Of a DNA stretch of 9,857 nucleotides, positions 1 through 6,137 are shown piece by piece; position 1 is the first letter of the stretch; the number at the start of each line of letters is the position of its first letter. Below the pieces are notes generated by a model. It did no database searches and had not been told where the DNA came from. It saw only the letters and a list, made by a program, of their open reading frames with translations. This stretch comes from Deltaproteobacteria bacterium. GTDB lineage: Bacteria > Desulfobacterota_B > Binatia > Bin18. The position numbers were made by a program, and so were the translations under genes. The stretch covers positions 1-9,857 of the forward strand of contig JAAXHF010000370.1 of the NCBI GenBank assembly GCA_012271025.1, given 5' to 3'.

Positions 1-557
1 CCGAGTACGAGCCGCTGTGGGCCGCGCTGGAGGAGATCGACTATCCAGTCTCGATTCATATCGGGACGACCGGTGAGCCTGTCTACGACAACTTTGTCAA
101 GCTGGGCATTGGTGTCGGGGTGGTGCAGGCCAAGATCGTGACCGGCGAGCTGGGCATGGCCGAACTGATCTGGGCCGGCATCCCGCAGCGCTATCCCAAA
201 CTGCGCTTCATCATCGCCGAGGCCGGGATCGGCTGGATCCCGACCGTGCTGGGCTTCATGGATCACTGGTGGACGGATCATCGCCGCTGGATGGAGCCGC
301 CGCTGGAGGAGCCGCCGAGTTTCTATTTCAACCGCCAGTTCTGGGCTACGTTTGAGGAAGACCGGTCCGGGATCATCCTGGCCCGCGAGGGGCTGGTACC
401 GATGGATCGGTTGATGTGGGGCTCGGACTATCCCCATACCGAGGGGACCTTCCCGTACTCGCAGGAAGCGATCAGCCGGGACTTTGCCGGGCTGCCGGAG
501 GCCGATGTGCATAAGCTGGTGGTGGGCAACGCCGCCGAGCTGTACCGGCTCGGCTAG
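1..557 (+). CDS. Amidohydrolase (PF04909, amidohydrolase_2 type), C-terminal part
   Basis: The frame is open from base 3 and gives 184 residues ending in TAG; the N-terminal half lies outside the window. Visible motifs fit a metal-dependent TIM-barrel amidohydrolase of the ACMSD/amidohydrolase_2 group: V-S-I-H-I (His at visible residue 19, a metal-ligand strand), I-A-E-A-G-I-G-W-I-P (Glu 73, where many family members have His), and W-G-S-D-Y-P-H-T (Asp 142, the catalytic or metal-binding Asp near the C-terminus). The closing V-V-G-N-A-A-E-L-Y segment is typical of the family. Such enzymes hydrolyse or decarboxylate small, often aromatic or cyclic, substrates in the cytosol; the substrate here is unknown. 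It resembles the complete gene at 7889-8995 (shared SDYPHT and WIP motifs), so the two are paralogs. The SnoaL-like gene follows 64 bases downstream on the same strand and may share its transcript. Confidence 0.9.
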   Translation, partial: EYEPLWAALEEIDYPVSIHIGTTGEPVYDNFVKLGIGVGVVQAKIVTGELGMAELIWAGIPQRYPKLRFIIAEAGIGWIPTVLGFMDHWWTDHRRWMEPPLEEPPSFYFNRQFWATFEEDRSGIILAREGLVPMDRLMWGSDYPHTEGTFPYSQEAISRDFAGLPEADVHKLVVGNAAELYRLG

Positions 558-571
558 GGCTGTCTCAGACG

Positions 572-599
572 ACGGTCGGGGCATATCCGCCCCGGCCGT
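572..599 (+). other. GC-rich hairpin between amidohydrolase and SnoaL-like gene
   Basis: ACGGTCGGGGC (572-582) pairs with GCCCCGGCCGT (589-599): 11 pairs including one G-U, with a 6-base loop. It starts 14 bases after the upstream stop codon and ends just before the ribosome binding site AAAGGAGG (606-613) of the next gene. No T-run follows, so it is not a classical intrinsic terminator. It could be a weak terminator, a processing or stability element, or a structure that changes the ratio of the two flanking products. Confidence 0.45.
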
Positions 600-621
600 A
601 CACACAAAGGAGGGCTCCAGC

Positions 622-1050
622 ATGGCCTCAGTCGTGGAAGAAAAAGAAGCCATTCGTGATGTCTTGTCGGCCTACTGCTTTTATGTTGACGGCGGCGAGT
701 TCGACAAATGGGCTGAGCTGTTCAGCGAGGACGCGCTGTTTGACGCCGGACCTCGGGGCAAAGTCCAGGGCCGGGCGGCGCTCCGGGATTTCATTGCCAA
801 GGCGGTGCCCACCCAGGGCGAAGGACCGGCTCGCAAACACTGCACCATGAACAGCATGATACAGGTCAACGGCACGGAGGCCAAAGCCGACAGCTATATC
901 ATCGTGGTGCGCGAGGGCGAGCAGGGCATTCTGACCTCACTGGCCGGGCGCTACGAAGACCTGCTGGTCAAGCAGGGAGACACGTGGCGGTTCAAGGTCC
1001 GCAAAATTCACTTCGATATCGCCGGCGACCTGGGGCTCAAACAGTCCTGA
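622..1050 (+). CDS. SnoaL-like / NTF2-like domain protein (142 aa)
   Basis: The ATG at 622 is chosen because AAAGGAGG lies 8 bases upstream; the longer in-frame extension to 484 has no such site and would overlap the previous gene. The product has the layout of the cone-shaped NTF2-like fold. An N-terminal helix (E-K-E-A-I-R-D-V-L-S-A-Y, residues 7-18) leads into a Tyr/Asp pocket region (Y18, D23). W-A-E-L-F-S-E-D-A-L-F-D (30-41) follows, then R-K-H-C-T-M-N (71-77), and finally the family's closing strands with G-R-Y-E-D and W-R-F-K-V-R-K-I (109-129). Length is normal for SnoaL_4 and related families, which include small cyclases, isomerases, dehydratases and non-catalytic hydroxylase-like proteins. 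These folds diverge too much to assign a reaction. Position after an amidohydrolase suggests a role in the same catabolic step series; that is inference. Confidence 0.85.
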   Translation: MASVVEEKEAIRDVLSAYCFYVDGGEFDKWAELFSEDALFDAGPRGKVQGRAALRDFIAKAVPTQGEGPARKHCTMNSMIQVNGTEAKADSYIIVVREGEQGILTSLAGRYEDLLVKQGDTWRFKVRKIHFDIAGDLGLKQS

Positions 1051-1092
1051 GACGAGCCGGCTGACGGAAACTCCTCCTCAGCCAAGCGAGAG

Positions 1093-1127
1093 CAGCCCGG
1101 TGGATTGTCCCAGTGGCCACCGGGCTG
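1093..1127. terminator. Candidate bidirectional terminator hairpin
   Basis: CAGCCCGGTGG (1093-1103) and CCACCGGGCTG (1117-1127) form a perfect 11-base-pair stem with a 13-base loop. It sits in the 82-base gap between two convergent stop codons (SnoaL-like at 1050, unknown gene at 1133), where a shared terminator is expected. Neither side has a T-run, so efficient intrinsic termination is doubtful; the assignment rests on stem quality and position. Confidence 0.5.
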
Positions 1128-1132
1128 ACTCA

Positions 1133-1897
1133 TCAGGCATCCGGCAAAAGGCTGACGTCCAGTCGGTCTTCCTCCTGTATTCGCCACCAGTCCACCTCTT
1201 CATCGGCCCACGGCCGGTGTATGAGCAGTTCGTCCGCCTCATCGAAGGCGTGGTACACCAACTCGGGTTCTCTCTCCGCCCCATCGTTCTGGACCACGAT
1301 GACATCTTCTCCGTACATCAGCCAGCTGAGCCGCAGCAGATATCTGCTCAGGGCAGTGTCGTGGAGGGAGCGGATATTGTCTCTGGTGCGGTGCCGTGCA
1401 AAGTCTGTTGCGGTCTGGAGCGAACCAAAGCCCGCAAAACACAGCTTTGCCTTGGGCCGGACATAGTTGAAGAGGTCGGACACGACGACGAGCGGACCTG
1501 ACGATGTGGCTGAAAGGGCGGCCTGGCCGGCGTTCAGGCGCGCTTCGAGCGGCAGGCAGCGGCGCTTGGCCTCCAGCATTTCGATGGAGACGATCATCAG
1601 GGTGGCGACCTCGTCTGAGGCGTGTGGCAGACGGACGCGAGCCTGAAGATCGCGGTGTCCGTCTGGAGCCGGATGCTTGAAGCGGTCGTCTTCGGCCATG
1701 ACCTCCCCGTGCAGCGCTTGCACCGCGTCTGCCAAGACCGCGTAGACCGTCCGTGCGTCATCGACCGGAATCGCGATACGGATCCGATCCACCAGACGCC
1801 TGGCGTCTCCATTGCAGCACAGGCCGATACGCTCTCGAACTCTGTGCTGGTCCAGGATAAATGGATTGTCCGGCCCGAGGGCGGCTTGCCCGGCCAT
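1133..1897 (-). CDS. Hypothetical protein, 254 aa, family not recognised
   Basis: I do not recognise this protein. It is the longest open frame in the segment and its composition looks protein-like: mixed helices, an acidic region near the C-terminus (A-D-E-E-V-D-W-W-R-I-Q-E-E-D-R) and a central hydrophobic strand (G-P-L-V-V-V-S-D-L-F-N-Y-V). No signal peptide, membrane segment or common catalytic motif is visible. ATG 1897 is the most upstream start, since the frame above it has no ATG, GTG or TTG before the neighbouring gene, but it lacks a good ribosome binding site and lies only 13 bases beyond the T-rich tail of the preceding gene's terminator. An internal ATG (M-A-E-D-D-R, about one quarter in) is possible, though GGGGAGG sits very close to it. 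The N-terminus is therefore uncertain, and the gene may need its own promoter overlapping the terminator. Codon use seems slightly less GC-rich at third positions than its neighbours; I did not compute this over the whole gene. Confidence 0.6.
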   Translation of the reverse strand: MAGQAALGPDNPFILDQHRVRERIGLCCNGDARRLVDRIRIAIPVDDARTVYAVLADAVQALHGEVMAEDDRFKHPAPDGHRDLQARVRLPHASDEVATLMIVSIEMLEAKRRCLPLEARLNAGQAALSATSSGPLVVVSDLFNYVRPKAKLCFAGFGSLQTATDFARHRTRDNIRSLHDTALSRYLLRLSWLMYGEDVIVVQNDGAEREPELVYHAFDEADELLIHRPWADEEVDWWRIQEEDRLDVSLLPDA

Positions 1898-1910
1898 GAT
1901 TTTTCTCTGA

Positions 1911-1950
1911 CAAAAAGAAACGGGGAACCGGTCTGAGTCCGGTTCCCCGT
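1911..1950 (-). terminator. Intrinsic terminator of the D-aminoacylase-like gene
   Basis: A perfect 12-base-pair inverted repeat, ACGGGGAACCGG (1920-1931) and CCGGTTCCCCGT (1939-1950), with a 7-base loop. Read on the minus strand the stem is followed at once by TTCTTTTTG (1919-1911), a classical U-tract. It begins 38 bases after the stop codon of the minus-strand gene ending at 1989 and is the best-formed terminator in the window. It marks the end of the transcription unit that runs down from 5718. Confidence 0.88.
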
Positions 1951-1988
1951 GGTCTCGCTCAAGCTGGGCAGTGCCCAGCCCGTCCGGT

Positions 1989-3722
1989 CTAGAACTGGTT
2001 GCAGCGGACCAGCTTGCCCGGCAGCGCGCCGGTGCTCTGGCCGTCCTCGAAGGTCACGTCGCCGTTGACCATGATCCAGCGATAGCCGTCCGCTCCCTGG
2101 ACCCGCCGCCAGTTGTTGGGCGGCACGTCGTGCAGGATTTCGGTCGGCTTGACCGCGAGTTTCTCGAGGTCATAGACCAGAATGTCGGCCGCCATGCCCT
2201 CCCGCAGACAGCCCCGGTCCCTGAAGCCTGCGGTCCAGGCCGGCAGGTAGCTCAGATGATGGTGAGCCTGCTCCAGGGTGATGGTCTCGGTATCCCGCAC
2301 CATCCAGGTCAGCAGGTCGGTGACATACGCGCCCAGGGTCTGGAACTTGGTGTGCGCCCCACCGTCGGAAAAACCGGCGACCGTGCGGTGGCTCAGGAGT
2401 TCCTTGCAGTACTCGGGGTTCTGGTTGCGCATCGGGGTCAGCCACTCGGTCTTCCAGTTGTCGGCGGCCGAGATGTCGAGCAGGGTATCGACGACATGCT
2501 TGTTCTCTTCGCGGGCGATGTCTCCGACCATACGGTCCCGATACTTCTCGCTCATCTCCTCGCTTTCCACCTTGCGGCAGATGAAGGTGGCGATGTCACC
2601 CAGTGCCTTGGGCTGCTTGGTGCGGTCGTACTCGGCCTTCATGGACTGGCGCAGGTCGGGGTTGGCGAGTTTGATCTTGCGCTCCTCCTCGGTGCCCAGG
2701 GTCGCCTCCCGCCAGGCGTCCACATTGTCAAACAGGTTCCACTCGTCCGAGAACGAGAAGCGGAAATCGAGCCGCTTGGTCAGGCCGTGGGCGACCAGCG
2801 GCACGCCCTGCTTGTTGTACTCGTCCACCACGCTCAGCATGGTCCGGAACACCTCGGGCTTCTCGTCGGTGACCAGCACGGCGTTAAAGATCAGCGGGTT
2901 CTTGGCCAACGCGGCCAGCTGTCCGCCAAAGCTCATATCGCGGCGGTTGCCCTCGACGCCTTCGTCAATGGCGCCCGAGTTCTGGGCGTACTGGATGGTG
3001 CCCCGGTCATACTTGCTCATCGCCTTGGCCAGCTGCTGGTAGAACTCGTCCGACATCATGTCCGAGACCATCAGGGTGCCGTCGTAATCCCGCTGGACCG
3101 ACGCGCCGTAGCCGGTCAGGCGCTGGGCCGCCCAGCCGTTGGCCCCGACCGCCATCGACTCGTCAAGGATGCGGATGATCTCCTGCATCTCGGTCTCGTT
3201 GGGCTGACGGCTCTTGGCCTGATCCCAGCCGCCCATCACATAGCTGACCAGCGGGGTGACCGGCACGAGCTGGATCATGTTGATGCCCTTGGGCAGGCTG
3301 TCGATGTGATCCATCCACTCGGGGAAGGTTTCCCACGAGAAGGGCATGGTCGCCTTCATGGCGTCAAACGGGATGGCCTCGTTGCGCTCCATGGAGTACA
3401 TCGAACGGTCGGCGTCCTTGTGATGGACCGGCGCAAAACCGAAGCCGCAGTTGCCGTTGGTGACCGAGGTCACGCCGTGCCAGCTGCCGATTGTGCAGTA
3501 CGGGTCCCAGTGCAACGGCGCGTCGTAGTGGGCGTGCAGATCGACCGCGCCCGGCGCGACAATCATGCCCGAGGCGTCGAGAACCTTGGCGCCCTCGTTG
3601 GTGTTGATCTTGCCGATTTTGGCGATCTTGCCGTCCTTGATCCCGATGTCGCCACGGAACGGCGGCACCAGGGTACCATCGACAATCGTCCCATCCTTAA
3701 TAACCGTGTCAAACTGTGGCAT
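1989..3722 (-). CDS. D-aminoacylase / N-acyl-D-amino-acid deacylase-type amidohydrolase (577 aa)
   Basis: Start ATG 3722 is supported by AAGGAGG (complement of 3728-3734). The N-terminal beta-sandwich half (D-T-V-I-K-D-G-T-I-V-D-G, residues 5-16) leads into the metal-binding H-A-H-Y-D (63-67). W-H-G-V-T-S-V-T-N-G-N-C-G (81-93) carries Cys 92, equivalent to the bridging Cys of Alcaligenes D-aminoacylase. F-S-D-G-G-A-H (451-457) gives the catalytic Asp 453, and R-D-R-G-C-L-R-E-G-M-A-A-D (501-513) closes the barrel and returns to the sandwich. Length is somewhat above the roughly 480-540 usual for D-aminoacylases. The THxR and SHxK histidine motifs of canonical enzymes are not found; the matching places read Q-Y-A-Q-N-S-G (244-250) and L-V-T-D-E-K (283-288). 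A deacylase or other C-N hydrolase role is likely, with the substrate unknown. It is the last gene of the 5718-to-1989 unit and a paralog of the 6138-7850 product. Confidence 0.88.
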   Translation of the reverse strand: MPQFDTVIKDGTIVDGTLVPPFRGDIGIKDGKIAKIGKINTNEGAKVLDASGMIVAPGAVDLHAHYDAPLHWDPYCTIGSWHGVTSVTNGNCGFGFAPVHHKDADRSMYSMERNEAIPFDAMKATMPFSWETFPEWMDHIDSLPKGINMIQLVPVTPLVSYVMGGWDQAKSRQPNETEMQEIIRILDESMAVGANGWAAQRLTGYGASVQRDYDGTLMVSDMMSDEFYQQLAKAMSKYDRGTIQYAQNSGAIDEGVEGNRRDMSFGGQLAALAKNPLIFNAVLVTDEKPEVFRTMLSVVDEYNKQGVPLVAHGLTKRLDFRFSFSDEWNLFDNVDAWREATLGTEEERKIKLANPDLRQSMKAEYDRTKQPKALGDIATFICRKVESEEMSEKYRDRMVGDIAREENKHVVDTLLDISAADNWKTEWLTPMRNQNPEYCKELLSHRTVAGFSDGGAHTKFQTLGAYVTDLLTWMVRDTETITLEQAHHHLSYLPAWTAGFRDRGCLREGMAADILVYDLEKLAVKPTEILHDVPPNNWRRVQGADGYRWIMVNGDVTFEDGQSTGALPGKLVRCNQF

Positions 3723-3838
3723 AGGCCCCTCCTTAATGGTTGATAGATTGCTCTTCTCGGCTCCTCAATATCCCCTGTTCAGGTACGATACGCCGCTTTC
3801 TGTTTCAAATGCAAGGCTTGAGGCATTCCCCCTCGGGC

Positions 3839-4780
3839 CTAATTCCCGGACACTGAATCCACTCGGCCGAACAGGTCTGAGAGCCGCCGCACGTCCTCTT
3901 CGATAAGCGGCGGTTTGAGCAGCGCGGCGACATTGGCCTGCAGGTGTTCGAGCTTGCCGGTGCCGGTCAGCACCACGTCGATGCCGGGCTCGTGGCGGCA
4001 GTAGCGGTAGGCGGCCTCGGGCAGGCTGGCCGCTTTGCCCCTCTGGGTGAGAAAGCCGAGCGGCTCGGCCGCCCCAGCCACCTCGGCGGCCAGCTGACCG
4101 CTGTCCTTCAGCTCGGCCAGCACGGCCCTGAGCCGGGCCGTTTGGCTGAGGGCCGTGCGCACGGCAAACATGCCCAGCACCCCGATGTTATGGGCCTGGG
4201 TGTGGGGAAACACGCGGCTGCGGGCGGACTGGTTCAGCAGGCTGAAGCCGACCATCATGACATCCCAACAGTCCGCCCGCACCGCCTGTTGCAGCGTCTG
4301 GTGGCCGGAGTCACGGCTGAACGCCTCGGTGATGCCGATACAGCGCAGCTTGCCCTGCTCGCGCAGGCTGGTCAGGACTGGAACGAGGACCTCGTGGGCA
4401 AAGCGGTACTGCTCGGGCCGTACGCCGTGCAGAAAGTAGATATCGACGTAGTCGGTCCCGAGCCGTTGCAGGCTGTGCTCCAGGCCGCGTCTGAAGGCAC
4501 CGGCCGGATCGGGATGGTCGGGAGCCGGCAGCAGTTTTTTGGTCGCAATGACGACCTGATCGCGCCGAACGTCCCGGAGCGCCTTGCCGACGATGGCTTC
4601 GGTGCCGTAGGCCTCGGCCGTGTCGATCAGATTGATGCCCAAATCCAGGGCCTGGCGTACTACGGCGATTGATTCCTGCTCACTGTTGCCGGTGGCCGTG
4701 CCGAGGCGGCTGTGCCCGCCGCAGCCCAGGCCGGCGATGCTGACCCGCAGGCCGCTGCCTCCCAGACTGGTGTATTCCAC
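3839..4780 (-). CDS. Aldo/keto reductase (313 aa, GTG start)
   Basis: An NAD(P)H-dependent (beta/alpha)8-barrel oxidoreductase that interconverts carbonyls and alcohols. Numbered from GTG 4780, the full catalytic tetrad is visible: Asp 53 and Tyr 58 in I-D-T-A-E-A-Y-G, Lys 81 in I-A-T-K-K, and His 118 in Y-F-L-H-G. The N-terminal strand is the usual E-Y-T-S-L-G-G-S-G-L-R-V-S, followed by L-G-C-G-G. R-R-G-L-E-H-S-L-Q-R-L-G-T-D-Y-V-D-I-Y is the standard segment before His. The late V-V-L-T-G-T-G-K-L-E-H-L region matches the cofactor-binding tail of the family. GTG is preferred to ATG 4828 because CAGGAGA lies 8 bases before it, because family homology begins there, and because the extra 16 codons would run through a hairpin. 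It lies between the alpha/beta hydrolase (56 bases upstream) and the amidohydrolase (116 bases downstream), all on the minus strand. The substrate is unknown. Confidence 0.9.
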   Translation of the reverse strand: MEYTSLGGSGLRVSIAGLGCGGHSRLGTATGNSEQESIAVVRQALDLGINLIDTAEAYGTEAIVGKALRDVRRDQVVIATKKLLPAPDHPDPAGAFRRGLEHSLQRLGTDYVDIYFLHGVRPEQYRFAHEVLVPVLTSLREQGKLRCIGITEAFSRDSGHQTLQQAVRADCWDVMMVGFSLLNQSARSRVFPHTQAHNIGVLGMFAVRTALSQTARLRAVLAELKDSGQLAAEVAGAAEPLGFLTQRGKAASLPEAAYRYCRHEPGIDVVLTGTGKLEHLQANVAALLKPPLIEEDVRRLSDLFGRVDSVSGN

Positions 4781-4788
4781 GTCGGTGT

Positions 4789-4793
4789 CTCCT
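4789..4793 (-). promoter_or_regulatory. Ribosome binding site fixing the GTG start of the aldo/keto reductase
   Basis: The minus strand reads CAGGAGACACCGACGTG. AGGAG lies 8 bases before GTG 4780, an ideal distance, whereas ATG 4828 has no comparable site. Confidence 0.7.
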
Positions 4794-4803
4794 GAAATGA
4801 GAA

Positions 4804-4826
4804 GCGGATCACGCGGGATGATCCGC
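4804..4826 (-). terminator. Hairpin after the alpha/beta hydrolase gene, possible partial terminator
   Basis: GCGGATCA (4804-4811) and TGATCCGC (4819-4826) form a perfect 8-base-pair stem with a 7-base loop. On the minus strand it starts 10 bases after the TAA at 4837-4839 and is followed by TTCTCATTTC, a broken T-rich tail. This could stop or attenuate transcription between the hydrolase and reductase genes, lowering expression of the downstream genes. The tail is weaker than that at 1911-1919, so partial read-through is likely. Confidence 0.45.
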
Positions 4827-4836
4827 ACTCCCGGGT

Positions 4837-5718
4837 TTACTTGAAAAACCGATCATACCACTCAAGCGCCAGCCGAGACGAGGTCTCGAACCACTGGCCC
4901 TCGTAGATCTCATAGTGGGTGATGGGCAGGACCTCCAGCTTCTTGGGCTCCTTGGCCCGTTCGTACAGTTTCCGATAGCCATCAATTGGGCAAATGGAGT
5001 CCTTCTCCGCCCCGATCAGCAACAGCGCTCGGGGCGAGATCCGTTCGACCACGTCAATCGGCTTGTATTCCAGGGTTTTTTCGGCCGTTTCCCAGGACAG
5101 CTCACACCGCATATGGGGAAAGGCTTCGAGTGCCTTTGGTAAAAAGGCGCGTGACTGGGGGTCTCGCAGGGACAGTTCCAGGGGATCGAGCTGCTGACCC
5201 TGGCCGGTCAGGACACGCTGCCGTCGGTCCTCTTCCAGGGTCTGGGCCAGCTCAAGCCGTTCACCATAGGAGCGGACATCGTTGATGAACCGCTCTCCAT
5301 CGCCAAAGCCGACCTGGCCAACCGCGACTTTGACCCGCTCGTCGACCCCGGCCACATACGGGGCGTGTCCACCCCCAAAACTCGTGCCCCACACCCCGAT
5401 CCGGTCGGGGTCGACCTCAGCCTGGGCTTGGAGAAAGGTGATCGCACTACGGATATCGTCGATCTGCTCCAGGGGAAGCAGCCGCCATTTGGCTCCCTCG
5501 CTGCCGCCAAACCCCCGGTAGTCAAACCCCAGGGCAACATAGCCGGCAGCGGCAAAGACCTTGGCGTAGTCCGGCAGCACCACCTCGCGCACACCGGTAA
5601 ACCCGTGGCACAACACGATACCTGGTCGTTTCTCGCCGCTGCGTACATCACTCGGGAGAAAGAGGTCGCCTTCCAGGCGGCTGCCCTCACTGTAGAAATG
5701 GACGACGCGCTGTTCCAT
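4837..5718 (-). CDS. Alpha/beta hydrolase, dienelactone hydrolase / acyl-peptidase-like (293 aa)
   Basis: A serine hydrolase acting on esters, lactones or amides. From ATG 5718, the oxyanion-hole motif is C-H-G-F-T-G (37-42). D-Y-R-G-F-G-G-S-E-G (66-75) is the typical post-strand-4 turn. The nucleophile elbow is G-T-S-F-G-G with Ser 113, followed by Asp 240 in G-A-E-K-D-S-I-C-P and His 268 in I-T-H-Y-E. The triad is complete and the spacing normal. About 95 residues between Ser and Asp form a cap insert (155-215, helix-rich and charged), which usually shapes the substrate pocket. The start is fixed by AAGGAGG just upstream; an in-frame extension to 5871 adds 51 residues of low-complexity, non-homologous sequence and is rejected. 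There is no signal peptide, so it is probably cytosolic. It is the first gene of the leftward unit and faces the 419-base divergent region. Confidence 0.88.
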   Translation of the reverse strand: MEQRVVHFYSEGSRLEGDLFLPSDVRSGEKRPGIVLCHGFTGVREVVLPDYAKVFAAAGYVALGFDYRGFGGSEGAKWRLLPLEQIDDIRSAITFLQAQAEVDPDRIGVWGTSFGGGHAPYVAGVDERVKVAVGQVGFGDGERFINDVRSYGERLELAQTLEEDRRQRVLTGQGQQLDPLELSLRDPQSRAFLPKALEAFPHMRCELSWETAEKTLEYKPIDVVERISPRALLLIGAEKDSICPIDGYRKLYERAKEPKKLEVLPITHYEIYEGQWFETSSRLALEWYDRFFK

Positions 5719-5724
5719 GATAGC

Positions 5725-5731
5725 CCTCCTT
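5725..5731 (-). promoter_or_regulatory. Ribosome binding site fixing ATG 5718 of the alpha/beta hydrolase
   Basis: The minus strand reads AAGGAGGGCTATCATG, a perfect Shine-Dalgarno core 6 bases before the ATG. This rules out the longer in-frame extension upstream. Confidence 0.75.
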
Positions 5732-5862
5732 AGGCTTTGTACTGCTGTGTTGGCTTCATCGGCGTGTTCGGCCGGACGATAGCAAGGAGTAGCGGGATGA
5801 CACCGCTGAAACGGACGGACCGGTGGTGTCTCCGAACAACGACCCTCATTTCCCCTAGTCCC

Positions 5863-5882
5863 GTTGTCCAACAGTTGTCAAC
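5863..5882. repeat. Tandem 10-11 base repeat with internal GTTG/CAAC dyads
   Basis: GTTGTCCAAC is followed directly by AGTTGTCAAC. GTTGTC recurs at an 11-base step (5863 and 5874), close to one helical turn, and each unit is itself a short GTTG...CAAC dyad. Such spacing lets two protein subunits bind the same DNA face, so this is a reasonable operator candidate in the divergent promoter region. No named regulator is implied. Confidence 0.35.
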
Positions 5883-6015
5883 CTGCATACAGCCGCCGAG
5901 TTACGTGAAACGGTATGGATGTTGTGAGTGCTGCAATCCGTGATGAGCCAAACGCTCGGCACGTACCTCAGCGCCGCGCCAAAAATCCGTGCTGACCTCT
6001 GTTCATCGTCGCCCA

Positions 6016-6049
6016 GGCGGGTTATACAAGTGACGGGACGACACCCGCC
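6016..6049 (+). promoter_or_regulatory. Possible promoter: TTATAC box within a GGCGGGT / ACCCGCC inverted repeat
   Basis: GGCGGGT (6016-6022) and ACCCGCC (6043-6049) are inverted copies 20 bases apart, and TTATAC (6022-6027) between them resembles a -10 box (4 of 6 to TATAAT by position). No good -35 hexamer lies at 16-18 bases upstream. The location, about 110 bases before the start of the rightward amidohydrolase gene, suits a promoter with an overlapping operator, but the evidence is weak. Confidence 0.25.
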
Positions 6050-6137
6050 GCGTCGTGCGTGATGCCTGCCCCCACCCCGTCCACCTCTGCCTGCTGACGC
6101 GCCACGTTTTGTCTGAAGTTCAATAAGGAGGGAGCGT

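Larger units (their letters stand above)
5719..6137. promoter_or_regulatory. Divergent intergenic region (419 bases) between the two catabolic units
   Basis: No credible gene is seen here. The short open frames have no ribosome binding site or protein-like composition. The region must carry promoters for the leftward alpha/beta hydrolase unit and the rightward amidohydrolase unit. It contains a tandem GTTGTC-type repeat (5863-5882) and a 7-base inverted repeat around a TTATAC box (6016-6049), described separately. The rightward gene's ribosome binding site is AAGGAGG at 6125-6131. No regulator gene is present in the window, so the transcription factor would be encoded elsewhere. I could not identify a convincing -35/-10 pair on the leftward side. 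Confidence 0.6.

Noticed and set aside
484..621. Longer start for the SnoaL-like gene, overlapping the upstream amidohydrolase
   Set aside because: ATG 622 has a strong ribosome binding site and matches the family N-terminus; the extension is the amidohydrolase tail read in another frame.
1971..3743. Long plus-strand open frame opposite the D-aminoacylase-like gene
   Set aside because: It is an antisense shadow in GC-rich DNA: rich in Val, Gly, His and Arg with no motifs, while the minus-strand frame has complete family motifs and a ribosome binding site.
3780..3808. Minus-strand TTGAAA with TACCTG 17 bases downstream, upstream of the 577-residue amidohydrolase
   Set aside because: The -35 matches 5 of 6 but the -10 only about 2 of 6; too weak to call an internal promoter.
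4781..4828. 16-residue N-terminal extension of the aldo/keto reductase to ATG 4828
   Set aside because: It has no ribosome binding site, would translate through a hairpin, and family similarity starts at the GTG 4780 codon.
5719..5871. 51-residue N-terminal extension of the alpha/beta hydrolase to an upstream ATG
   Set aside because: The extension is Pro/Arg/Cys-rich, unlike the family N-terminus, and a perfect AAGGAGG site sits before ATG 5718.
5737..5943. 68-residue plus-strand open frame in the divergent intergenic region
   Set aside because: It has no ribosome binding site, an unusual Cys/Pro-rich composition, and overlaps the region where both promoters should lie.
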